A stretch of 64,000 bases of DNA, taken from positions 1 to 64,000 of the forward strand of contig DDVS01000005.1 in assembly GCA_002345565.1 (NCBI GenBank), written 5' to 3'. The notes beneath the pieces were generated by a model that was not told the origin of the DNA, did no database searches, and was given only the letters and a program-made list of their open reading frames with translations. The position numbers were made by a program, and so were the translations under genes. This document shows, piece after piece, positions 50,221 to 59,087 of this stretch. The DNA is from Flavobacteriales bacterium UBA2306. GTDB lineage: Bacteria; Bacteroidota; Bacteroidia; Flavobacteriales; Weeksellaceae. Within the stretch, counting starts at the first letter, position 1. Each line of letters starts with the position of its first letter.

Positions 50221-51462
50221 ATGGATACGAAAATAGTAAAAAAGAAATCTAAACTAAAATTTGTCTTAATCATCATTGCTTCCGCAGTTGCGGTTTCGAT
50301 TTTTGGATGGTATTATTTGAATCAGAAAAAAACTTATAATGTAAAGTCGGAAGATATCACGATTGATGAAGTGACAAACGGGAAATTTGAAGATATGTTG
50401 ATGGTAACTGCGCAGACGCAATCTCTTAATTCTTCTCTTGTAAATGTTTTGGAAGGCGGTGCTGTAAAAGAAATTTTTGCGGAAGATGGACAAATGCTGA
50501 CGAAAGGACAACCCATCGCAAGAGTTTATAATCCAAATACGGAATTTAATTATCTGAATCAGGAAACGGGAATTATGCAACAAATCAGCCAGATGAGAAG
50601 TTCACTTTTGGAATTGAAAAATCAGGAATTCAATCAAGATAAAGAGTTGCTTCAGTCTCAAAATGATTACAATACGGCGTTGCAAAGTTTTAATCTTCAG
50701 AAAAGATTGTACGATGCAGAAATCGGAAAGAAAACCGATTATGATATTGCACTTCAGAATTTGAATTATCAGAAAGACAGAAAACAAATCGTGGAAAAAG
50801 GAGCTTCTAACGAGAAACTTTCGAGAAATGCCCAGTTTGCAGCAATCAATAATTCCATTAGTCAAATGGAAAAAAGCTTGAATATCCTTCGTTCCAACAA
50901 AAATAATTTTCTGATTATGTCGCCTGCTTCGGGAAGATTATCATCATTCAATATTTCTCTCGGACAGAATTTGACAACAGGAGAAAGCATCGGAAAAATC
51001 GATTTGATGGGCGGTTACAAATTAGTCGCAAAAGTAGATGAATATTACATTAATAAATTAACGAACGGAATCAAAGGAACGCTTGACAACAACGGAAAAG
51101 AATATGAAGTCATCATCACAAAAATTCTTCCTGAAGTGAAAGACGGACAGTTTTCTGTGGAACTGAATTTTATTGACGCGAAAATTGAAAACCTGAAAAT
51201 CGGGATGACTTTCGGAGTGAAACTGAAATTATCTGCGGACACGCAAAGTATGATGATTCCGAAAGGGAATTTCTACAAAGACACGAACGGAAAATGGATT
51301 TTTGTAGTGAAAAATAACAAAGCCGAAAAAAGAAATATTAGTTTGGGAAGAGAAAATCCTCTTTATTATGAAGTGACTTCTGGATTGAAACAAGGCGAAT
51401 CGGTCATTACTTCAGATTATTCTGAATTGAAGAAATATGAAATTTTAGATATTAGAAAATAG
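50221..51462 (+). CDS. HlyD-type periplasmic membrane fusion protein
   Basis: 413 residues. One N-terminal membrane anchor (about 12-30) is followed by a lipoyl/barrel-sandwich half (VLEGGAVKEIFAEDGQMLTKGQP) and a long coiled coil (about 115-220). The second lipoyl half is FLIMSPASGRLSSFNISLGQ, and beta-barrel domains run to the end. It bridges an inner-membrane ABC transporter and TolC. First gene of the exporter operon behind the sigma-54-like site. Confidence 0.9.
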   Translation: MDTKIVKKKSKLKFVLIIIASAVAVSIFGWYYLNQKKTYNVKSEDITIDEVTNGKFEDMLMVTAQTQSLNSSLVNVLEGGAVKEIFAEDGQMLTKGQPIARVYNPNTEFNYLNQETGIMQQISQMRSSLLELKNQEFNQDKELLQSQNDYNTALQSFNLQKRLYDAEIGKKTDYDIALQNLNYQKDRKQIVEKGASNEKLSRNAQFAAINNSISQMEKSLNILRSNKNNFLIMSPASGRLSSFNISLGQNLTTGESIGKIDLMGGYKLVAKVDEYYINKLTNGIKGTLDNNGKEYEVIITKILPEVKDGQFSVELNFIDAKIENLKIGMTFGVKLKLSADTQSMMIPKGNFYKDTNGKWIFVVKNNKAEKRNISLGRENPLYYEVTSGLKQGESVITSDYSELKKYEILDIRK

Positions 51463-51562
51463 ACTGGATAGATAATAGACATTAGACAGAAAATTTAATT
51501 CAATTACTAATTTATAAATAGCTAAGAACTATCAACCAACAACTAAAAACAATCAACTAATT

Positions 51563-52285
51563 ATGATAAACATCACCAACCTTTCAAAAATCTATAAAAC
51601 CGAAGATGTTCAAACCAACGCGCTTAACAATGTAAGTCTGCAAATCAAAGAAGGCGAGTTTGTTGCAATAATGGGACCTTCAGGTTGTGGGAAATCAACT
51701 TTTCTTAATATTCTTGGACTTTTGGACAGCGCTTCTTCTGGTTCTTACCAGTTTGAATCCATTGAAACTATCGGAACTTCTGAGAAGAAAAAATCAGACA
51801 TCAGAAAGAAAAATATCGGTTTCATTTTCCAGAATTTTAATCTGATTGATGAATTAACAGTTTATGAAAACATCGAATTGCCTTTGATTTACAACGGAGT
51901 TTCTTCCTCAGAAAGAAAAAGAAGAGTGGAAGAAATTATGGAAAAAATCAATATCGCTCACAGAGCAAAACATTATCCACAGCAACTTTCAGGAGGTCAG
52001 CAACAAAGAGCGGCGGTTGCAAGAGCGTTGGTAACAAGACCAAAATTGATTCTTGCAGATGAGCCAACTGGAAATCTCGATAGTTCCAACGGAAACGAAG
52101 TCATGAATCTTCTAGCAGAACTTCACAGAGAAGGTTCCACAATCGCAATGGTAACACACTCTTCTTACGATGCGGGTTATGCTTCCAGAATCGTGAATAT
52201 GAAAGATGGCGAGATTTTCAGCGAAGAACATTCTTCTCAAAGAAAAGATGTTTTCGAAAAGGCAGACGCAAAAAACTTTGAGTAA
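51563..52285 (+). CDS. MacB/LolD-type ABC transporter ATPase
   Basis: 240 residues. Walker A GPSGCGKST, Q loop FIFQNFNL, signature LSGGQQQR, Walker B LILADEPTGNLDS and H loop MVTHSSYDA are all intact. It energises FtsX/MacB-type permeases, two of which follow. The 100-nt gap upstream contains an ATCAACTA tract. Confidence 0.95.
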   Translation: MINITNLSKIYKTEDVQTNALNNVSLQIKEGEFVAIMGPSGCGKSTFLNILGLLDSASSGSYQFESIETIGTSEKKKSDIRKKNIGFIFQNFNLIDELTVYENIELPLIYNGVSSSERKRRVEEIMEKINIAHRAKHYPQQLSGGQQQRAAVARALVTRPKLILADEPTGNLDSSNGNEVMNLLAELHREGSTIAMVTHSSYDAGYASRIVNMKDGEIFSEEHSSQRKDVFEKADAKNFE

Positions 52286-52377
52286 AAATTTAGTTGATGG
52301 TTGTCGGTTGTTAGTTGATGGAGATTCTCAAAACTAACAACAATCAACTAACAACAATCAACCCAAAATCAACAATT

Positions 52378-54792
52378 ATGCTAAACAACTGGCTCAAAAT
52401 TGCCTTCATCAATTATAAAAAAAACTGGCTTTCCACACTCATCAATTTGTTTGGATTGACAATCGGTTTAACAGGATTTATGCTCATCCTGATGCACTGG
52501 AATGATGAAGAATCATACGAAAAATGGAATCCGAAGAAAGACCAGATTTATGGTTCCCAGGTTTATAATAAAAAGGACAATGCGTACGGCGCAACGCTCC
52601 CTTATATAATGGCAGAACGCGCTGTAAAAGTTATTCCTGAAATCAAGGATTATGTTTTATTCAATGGTTCAGGTGTAGGTTACAAAATGACTACAAAACA
52701 GAAAACGGTTTTTCAGAAAGACGGGATGCTGGTCTCGAGTAATTTTTTCAATTTTTTTCCTTTCAAACTAATAGACGGAAGTTTTAAAGATGCCCTGAAG
52801 GGAGAATCATCTTTAGCAATTTCTACGGAGGCAGCCAAAAACCTATTTGGTAAAACCGATGTTGCAGGCGAAAACGTGAAATTTGATAAAAAAAATTATG
52901 TCGTAACAGCTGTTTACGAATTGCCAAAGGAAAACAGTCTCATCAAGCCGGAGTTTCTCATCCTTCCATTTGAACAAATGAAAAATGATAAGGACCAATG
53001 GGGCAATTTCAACTACGGATGCTTCTTTATGCTAAGCAAAAATGCCAATATCGAGGCGGTACAGAATAAAATAGTGAAAGATGTTTTCGAGTACCGTGCA
53101 AAAATAAATGCGGCAGGCAGTGGCGTAACACCACAAAAATATTTGGAATTATACGGGCCAACGGGAAGTATTCTCACACCGCTTGAAAAAATGAAACTCC
53201 ACGCGCAGGCCTATTGGTTTGGAAATGGCGATTTCAAAACGATGATGATTTTGTTTACACTTTCAGTTTTGATTGTCATCCTTTCAGCTATTAATTTTAT
53301 TAATCTGAAAACAGCTCAGGCTTCTCAAAGAGCTAAAGAAATAGGCGTAAGAAAAGCGATTGGAAGCACAAAGTCAAATCTTGTTCTTCAGTTTTTGTTG
53401 GAAACATTTATCATTTGTTTTGCGTCATATGTTTTTGCGTTAGCTTTAACAGAATTGCTTTTGCCAAGCTTCAACAAGTTTTATGACAAAGAAATCTTGA
53501 TGAATGACTGGCGTATTTACTACTATTCATTTGCTATGGTTTTGGCGGTTACGTTGATTTCGGGATTGATTCCGGCAACTTATCTCGCCAACTTCAAAGC
53601 TATCGAAACTTTGAAAGGAAATTTCGCAAGAAGCAAACACGGTGTTTGGTTAAGAAACGGAATTCTGACTTTACAACTCATCATTTCATCATTCTTCATC
53701 ATTGGAGGTTTGATTGTCAATAATCAGGTGAAATATATGATGGACAAAGATCTTGGCTATAATGGAAAGCAGGTTTTTCTGATTAATTTCAGTGAGAATG
53801 TCGCAAAACCCTGGCTGAAATATGAGCGTATTAAAAATGAAATGAGAAAAATCCAAGGTGTTGAGGCGGTTTCTTATGGAGAAGCAGTTCCTGGAAGTGG
53901 TAGATTCAGCAATTCTAATATGGATTATATGGACAAAAGTATCTACGCTCAACACGGTTCTATGGATTACGATTATCTCCAGTTTATGAATGTGAAATTG
54001 AAAAAAGGACGCTGGCTGCATCCCAATCTCGCTTCCGATACAATCTCAAATGTTTTGGTAAATGAGGCTTTTGTGAAAAAATTTGGATGGACAGATGAGC
54101 AGGCTTTGAAGAATGAATTCAAACCGGGATTTGATTACAAACCATATCACATTGTAGGCATTGTAAAAGATTTCAATATCCTGAATCCCAGAAAAGCTGT
54201 GGAACCCATCGTGTTTTTCCATTACAGGGAAACAGAATGGAAACGATACAATGTTTATAATATTCAGTTGAAATTAAAAGCAGATGATATTGACGGGACT
54301 CTGAAAAGAATCAAAACCTATTGGCAGAATAATGTAGAACCGGGTTATCCTTTTGATTCTTATTTTATAGATAAAAAATTCGCTGAAAGTTTTGTGAAAT
54401 ATCAGAAACAGCAGACTTTGTTTACGATTCTGAATGCAATGGTTTTAATGGTCGCATTACTTGGATTATTTGCTTTGTCATCATTGATGATTGAGCAGAA
54501 ACTGAAAGATGTCGCCATCAGAAAAACTTTAGGCGCATCATACGGAACTTTGATTGTTGGATTAACGAAACAATTCCTTTGGATTACGTTGATTGCTGTT
54601 TTAATCAGTATCCCCATCAGTTATTACTTGATGAATGAATGGCTGAAAGATTTTGCTTACCGAATTGATATGCCGATTTTTCCATTCGTCCTCAGTTTGA
54701 TTTTATTATTGATTTTGACATTCGCTGTCGTGAGTATTAAAGCTTATCAAGCAACAAAAGTGAATCTTGTGAAATATCTGAAATACGAATAA
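52378..54792 (+). CDS. FtsX/MacB-type ABC permease, paralogue 1
   Basis: 804 residues. An N-terminal helix (about 20-42) is followed by a MacB-like periplasmic domain and three membrane helices (FtsX unit, about 285-425). A second periplasmic domain and second FtsX unit (about 680-800) complete it, eight helices in all. QRAKEIGVRKAIGS and EQKLKDVAIRKTLGAS are the two coupling-helix motifs. The ATG at 52378 opens the conserved LNNWLKIAFINYKKNW; an upstream ATG at 52315 would translate an ATCAACTA tract. Confidence 0.9.
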   Translation: MLNNWLKIAFINYKKNWLSTLINLFGLTIGLTGFMLILMHWNDEESYEKWNPKKDQIYGSQVYNKKDNAYGATLPYIMAERAVKVIPEIKDYVLFNGSGVGYKMTTKQKTVFQKDGMLVSSNFFNFFPFKLIDGSFKDALKGESSLAISTEAAKNLFGKTDVAGENVKFDKKNYVVTAVYELPKENSLIKPEFLILPFEQMKNDKDQWGNFNYGCFFMLSKNANIEAVQNKIVKDVFEYRAKINAAGSGVTPQKYLELYGPTGSILTPLEKMKLHAQAYWFGNGDFKTMMILFTLSVLIVILSAINFINLKTAQASQRAKEIGVRKAIGSTKSNLVLQFLLETFIICFASYVFALALTELLLPSFNKFYDKEILMNDWRIYYYSFAMVLAVTLISGLIPATYLANFKAIETLKGNFARSKHGVWLRNGILTLQLIISSFFIIGGLIVNNQVKYMMDKDLGYNGKQVFLINFSENVAKPWLKYERIKNEMRKIQGVEAVSYGEAVPGSGRFSNSNMDYMDKSIYAQHGSMDYDYLQFMNVKLKKGRWLHPNLASDTISNVLVNEAFVKKFGWTDEQALKNEFKPGFDYKPYHIVGIVKDFNILNPRKAVEPIVFFHYRETEWKRYNVYNIQLKLKADDIDGTLKRIKTYWQNNVEPGYPFDSYFIDKKFAESFVKYQKQQTLFTILNAMVLMVALLGLFALSSLMIEQKLKDVAIRKTLGASYGTLIVGLTKQFLWITLIAVLISIPISYYLMNEWLKDFAYRIDMPIFPFVLSLILLLILTFAVVSIKAYQATKVNLVKYLKYE

Positions 54793-54810
54793 AGCTGGAA
54801 GTTGGGTGAT

Positions 54811-54858
54811 GGATGCAGGATGTTTTCAGAAACTGTTATTAGACTTCCATCTTCCCAC
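54811..54858. repeat. Duplicated downstream flank, copy 1
   Basis: GGATGCAGGATGTTTTCAGA, then AACTGTTATTAGACTTCCAT and CTTCC, match 57342-57388 with only a few changes. The flank follows paralogue 1 and sits before paralogue 2. Its left and right ends can pair imperfectly. Confidence 0.7.
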
Positions 54859-54898
54859 TTCCCACCAAAAATTATTTATCACTTATCAATCATCAATT

Positions 54899-57337
54899 AT
54901 GTTAAAGAACTGGCTCAAAATAGCATTCATCAATTACAGAAAAAATTGGCTTTCCACAATCATCAATATTTTGGGATTGAGTGTTGGTCTGTGTGTTTTT
55001 CTGTTGATATTTATTCATTGGCAAGATGAGAAATCTTACGAACAGCATAATCCGAACAAAGACAATATCTACTTGGTAGAAAATGAAAATGGAGATTTCG
55101 GAACAATGGTGGTTTCCAGTTATCCGGAACTCAACGTTTCCAAAGAAAAATTCTCTGAAATAGAAGATTACACAATAGCCAATATTTGGGGCGCATATAA
55201 AGTCCGCTTGATGGCTGGCGACAAATCAGCATTTGTAACATCTTGCCGCGCTTCAGATTCTGTTTTTGATTTTTTTCCATTCGAAAAATTAGCGGGAAGT
55301 TTTAAAAACGCCATCAGCGATAAATCAAAAATCGCCTTATCGGAAGAAACCGCCAAAACCCTTTTCGGAGATGAATATAAAAACTGCATTGGAAAACCTG
55401 TAATGCTGGATGAGCCAAATGCGAAACCTCTTGTGGTAACTTCGGTTTACAGAAATCCTGAATCGAACAGTGTTTTCAAACCAGGATTTATTATGAGAAA
55501 TCAAGGTTTGGAAGGCAATGGAGATTCCAATACACAATGGACCAATTACAGCTATGTCGGTTATTTCAAATTGAAACGGGGAACAGATGTTAAAAATTTG
55601 GAAAAGAAATTGTCCCTTTTGATGGAACAGCAAGAAAAAATTGCAACAGAAAAGTGGGGCGAAGTTTATGATCCGACGAAAAAAGCCAAAGTTTATCTCA
55701 CGCCAATTAGCAAAATGAAATTGGATGCCAAAAGTGAAGGCGTGAGCAAAGGTGACAAAAAATCAATCATGATTTTACTAAGTTTATCTGCATTGATTTT
55801 GCTATTGTCAGGAATCAATTTGATTAATCTTAAAACCGCGCAGTCTTCTCAAAGAGCCAAGGAAGTTGGTGTGAGAAAAGTATTAGGAAGTTCAAGGTCA
55901 AAATTGGTCTTGCAGTTTTTATTGGAGACTTTCATCATTTGTTTCGCCGCTTATATTGTGGCTTTTGCGATGGTAGAACTGTTTTTGCCTTCATATAATA
56001 AATTCCTCAACAAAGAAATCAAACTCAATGATCCCAATCTTTTCATTTACACAGGATTATTACTGATTGCTTTTTCTCTGATTTCTGGATTGATTCCCGC
56101 ACTTTATCTTTCTAATTTCAAACCAATCAATACATTGAAAGGTAATTTTTCGAGAAGCAAAAGTGGTGTTTGGTTAAGGAATTTTATTCTGACTTTACAA
56201 CTTGTGATTTCATCATTCTTCATCATTTGCTCATTGATTATTCATTCTCAAGTCAGTTATATGATGAATAAGGATTTGGGCTTCAAAGGCGATCAAGTCA
56301 TTCATATCCAGTTCAAAAAAACGGATTGGCAGAACGATTATAACTCCAAAAAATACATACGTCTGAAAAATGAAGTTTCAAAAATTGAAGGTGTGGAAGA
56401 TATTACTGGCTCTGTCAATACGATAGGATGGGGAATGTCAAACGCTTCCAGTGTGAAAAATGCTTTGGATACTACTAAGTCTATTCCTAATGTATTAGTT
56501 GGAGGCATCGATTATAATTATTTCAAGTTTTATAAAATGAAGTTCGCTTCTGGTCGTGATCTCGATTTGCGTTTTGCTTCAGACACAATCAACGGAACTG
56601 TTGCCAACGAATCTTTCATCAAAAAAATGGGTTGGAACAAAGATCAAGCGCTAGGCAAAGAAGTTTACCCTGGTTGGGAACAGAAAAAGAAATATAAAAT
56701 CCTAGGTGTTGTCAAAGATTTCTATATCAACGGAGTCGATAAACCTGTGGAGCCAATGTTATTTTTTAACTATGACAGAAATTGGGCGAAAAATAATATG
56801 GGAAATTTGCAAATCAAAATTTCTAAAAATGATATCAACGGAACTCTAGAAAGAATTAAAGAATTCTGGATCACCAAAGCAGAACCAGGCTATCCTTATG
56901 ATTACAATTTTGTAGATAAACAATTTGCAAAGACATTTGAAAAATTCAAAAAACAACAAACACTTTTTACAACTTTAAATATTGTGGTTTTGGTCATTGC
57001 ATTGTTAGGATTATTCGCTTTGTCATCCTTATTAATCGAACAAAAATTGAAAGATGTTGCCATCAAAAAAACTTTGGGAGCAGACGAAAGAACAATTGTC
57101 TGGGATTTAACCAAAAGGTTTTTATTGATTTGCGTAATTGCGGTTTTCATCAGTATTCCATTTGGATATTATGCAATGAACGAATGGCTGAAAGACTTTG
57201 CTTACAGAATCGATATGCCGGTCTGGCCTTATGTTTTGAGTTTACTCTTATTATTGATTTTAACATTTATAGTCGTGAGTTTCAAAGCTTACCGAGCAAC
57301 CAAAATCAACCTTGTTAAATACTTGAAATACGAATAA
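54899..57337 (+). CDS. FtsX/MacB-type ABC permease, paralogue 2
   Basis: 812 residues, with the same eight-helix layout as the preceding gene. Similarity is strongest at the start (NWLKIAFINYRKNWLSTIIN) and in the coupling motifs (QRAKEVGVRKVLGS, EQKLKDVAIKKTLGAD). The two probably form a heterodimer with the ATPase dimer. The periplasmic domains differ clearly from paralogue 1. I use the ATG at 54899; an earlier ATG at 54806 would translate the repeat flank. Confidence 0.9.
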   Translation: MLKNWLKIAFINYRKNWLSTIINILGLSVGLCVFLLIFIHWQDEKSYEQHNPNKDNIYLVENENGDFGTMVVSSYPELNVSKEKFSEIEDYTIANIWGAYKVRLMAGDKSAFVTSCRASDSVFDFFPFEKLAGSFKNAISDKSKIALSEETAKTLFGDEYKNCIGKPVMLDEPNAKPLVVTSVYRNPESNSVFKPGFIMRNQGLEGNGDSNTQWTNYSYVGYFKLKRGTDVKNLEKKLSLLMEQQEKIATEKWGEVYDPTKKAKVYLTPISKMKLDAKSEGVSKGDKKSIMILLSLSALILLLSGINLINLKTAQSSQRAKEVGVRKVLGSSRSKLVLQFLLETFIICFAAYIVAFAMVELFLPSYNKFLNKEIKLNDPNLFIYTGLLLIAFSLISGLIPALYLSNFKPINTLKGNFSRSKSGVWLRNFILTLQLVISSFFIICSLIIHSQVSYMMNKDLGFKGDQVIHIQFKKTDWQNDYNSKKYIRLKNEVSKIEGVEDITGSVNTIGWGMSNASSVKNALDTTKSIPNVLVGGIDYNYFKFYKMKFASGRDLDLRFASDTINGTVANESFIKKMGWNKDQALGKEVYPGWEQKKKYKILGVVKDFYINGVDKPVEPMLFFNYDRNWAKNNMGNLQIKISKNDINGTLERIKEFWITKAEPGYPYDYNFVDKQFAKTFEKFKKQQTLFTTLNIVVLVIALLGLFALSSLLIEQKLKDVAIKKTLGADERTIVWDLTKRFLLICVIAVFISIPFGYYAMNEWLKDFAYRIDMPVWPYVLSLLLLLILTFIVVSFKAYRATKINLVKYLKYE

Positions 57338-57341
57338 AGAT

Positions 57342-57388
57342 GGATGCTGGATGTTTTCAGAAACTGTTATAAGACTTCCATCTTCCAT
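57342..57388. repeat. Duplicated downstream flank, copy 2
   Basis: Follows paralogue 2 as copy 1 follows paralogue 1. GATGGATGCTGGATG (from 57340) and CTTCCATCTTCCATC pair at 12 of 15 positions, so a hairpin is possible. Confidence 0.7.
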
Positions 57389-57416
57389 CATCCCGCTTAC
57401 AACAATCAAAAAAATA

Positions 57417-58706
57417 ATGAAAAAATTACTCTTCATATTATTAATCAACTTTCTTCCTGCTCAACAGAGTTGGACACTCAAACAATGTCTGGATTATGCT
57501 TCTGCCAATCATCCGTTGATAAAGCAATCTGCGGTTAATATTCAGAAAAATGACAGACAAATTTCTGCCACAAAAGGAATGTTATTACCGTCTGTGGATG
57601 CTGGAATCAATCATAATTACGGTTTTGGAAATGGAATCAACACAGAAAATAATCAAAGACAATCAAGTAATACACAAACTGATAATCTCTATGCGCAAGC
57701 GAATTGGGAGTTGATGAACTGGAGAAATTATCTCAATATTTCGTTGTCGAAAATCAATAAAGAAAGTTCGACTTTCAAAATGAAACAGGCTCAGAATGAA
57801 GTCAAACTGAATGTCATCACAATGTTTTTCACTTATCAGAATAGCAAAAGCTGGTTGGAAGTTTTGGAAACACAACTTTCAGGAATCGAAGAACAAATCA
57901 AACGTACCGAAAAAGAAGTAGAAATTGGGAATCGTCCCAAAAGTGATATTTACGATATCAAAGCCAACCTTGGAACAATGCAGGAACAGTGGGTTTCCGC
58001 AAAGAATTCCAGAGACCTTTCCAAAATCAACCTTCTCAATGCATTGGCGATTACAAAAGACACTTTGGATTTTACAATGACCGAGGAAAATTTGGCGAGC
58101 TCAAATTTCAACGATGCTAATTTCATCCAAAATCTTTTGGAGAAAAATCCCGCTTATCAAACGACTTTGGCAGAAATCAAAGCTCAGCAAAAAAGTGTTG
58201 AGCTTGCAAAATCAGCCTATTTGCCAACCTTGAACGGTTCTTACACTTGGTCAAGTTTTTATAACAAGATTTTAAGCGAACCAGCGACTTCTAATTTCTC
58301 AGACCAAATCAAAACCAACAAAAACCAACAGTTAGGATTCGGACTCAATATTCCGATTTTCAACAAACTGCAAGTGAAAAACAACGTTGAGATTGCCAAA
58401 CTGAATGTCATCAATTCCAATTATGACAAAGATATTGTGATTAATAATTTGACTCAAAGCATCAATTCCATCAAAGCACAATTCCTGAACGCTCAGGAAA
58501 AATACAATCTTTTGGAAGCTAATTTCGAAAATCAAAGATTATCATTCCAAAAATCCGAAGAAAAATACAAAGAAGGATTAATGGATGCTTACACCTTTTT
58601 CGTTGTTAGAAATGGTTGGCTTCAAGCGAATTATAACCTAATCAATAGTAAAAACGACGTTGTCCAGCAAACAGAATTACTGAAAGTTTTTGAAGCTGGT
58701 TTATAA
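57417..58706 (+). CDS. TolC-family outer-membrane efflux protein
   Basis: 429 residues. A signal peptide (1-19, KKLLFILLINFLPAQQ) is followed by the two-repeat helical barrel pattern: WTLKQCLDYASANHPLIKQS at the start of repeat 1, and YQTTLAEIKAQQKSVELAKSAYLPTLNGSY in repeat 2. It forms the outer-membrane channel of the exporter. The ATG at 57417 is chosen because the signal peptide starts there; an earlier one lies in the flank repeat. Last gene of the operon. Confidence 0.9.
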   Translation: MKKLLFILLINFLPAQQSWTLKQCLDYASANHPLIKQSAVNIQKNDRQISATKGMLLPSVDAGINHNYGFGNGINTENNQRQSSNTQTDNLYAQANWELMNWRNYLNISLSKINKESSTFKMKQAQNEVKLNVITMFFTYQNSKSWLEVLETQLSGIEEQIKRTEKEVEIGNRPKSDIYDIKANLGTMQEQWVSAKNSRDLSKINLLNALAITKDTLDFTMTEENLASSNFNDANFIQNLLEKNPAYQTTLAEIKAQQKSVELAKSAYLPTLNGSYTWSSFYNKILSEPATSNFSDQIKTNKNQQLGFGLNIPIFNKLQVKNNVEIAKLNVINSNYDKDIVINNLTQSINSIKAQFLNAQEKYNLLEANFENQRLSFQKSEEKYKEGLMDAYTFFVVRNGWLQANYNLINSKNDVVQQTELLKVFEAGL

Positions 58707-58779
58707 AAAATACATTATTATTTTCTCACGAATCCTTCTAGAGTTTAAAAGCTCGGAAGGATTTTTTGTTAGAATTATT

Positions 58780-58862
58780 GGGGCGCCTTTATCCGCCTTC
58801 CGCTCCCAATCTTTTCACTTCACTACGTTGCGTAAAAAGGATTTCCGCTCAAGTCGGGGCGA
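58780..58862. repeat. Dispersed repeat, CCGCTCCCAATC family, copy 2
   Basis: GGGCGCC, then ATCCGCCTTCCGCTCCCAAT, CTTTT, a 24-nt spacer, and GGATTTCCGCTCAAGTCGGG with GCG. Shares its two halves with 30155-30222. It lies in the gene-free 58707-59087 gap. After it, 58918-58990 (GAGCGAAGCGTCTCTGCG, ACTTTGCGCACATTGC) looks like a remnant of another repeat. CAACTTTG at 59056-59063 is a one-mismatch -7 element for topB. Confidence 0.65.
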
Positions 58863-59087
58863 AGATTCAATACAAAACAACTTAGCTACTAAAATTCAAC
58901 ATTTGTCATATAAACTTTGATGAGCGAAGCGTCTCTGCGAACCTTAAAAATATTTTCAATAATGATAAAAAACTTTGCGCACATTGCATTTAAAATAAAA
59001 TTCACAATTAACTTATTTCCAAAAAAACAACTTTTCTGATTTTAAATTTTTCCGCAACTTTGCTTCCCTTTCTAAAGTGAAAAATCA

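Noticed and set aside
49971..52370. CRISPR-like array from repeated ATCAACTA units
   Set aside because: The units are short, unevenly spaced and lack constant-length spacers; no cas gene is present.
58690..58920. 76-codon plus-strand frame after tolC
   Set aside because: It spans the second copy of the same dispersed repeat.
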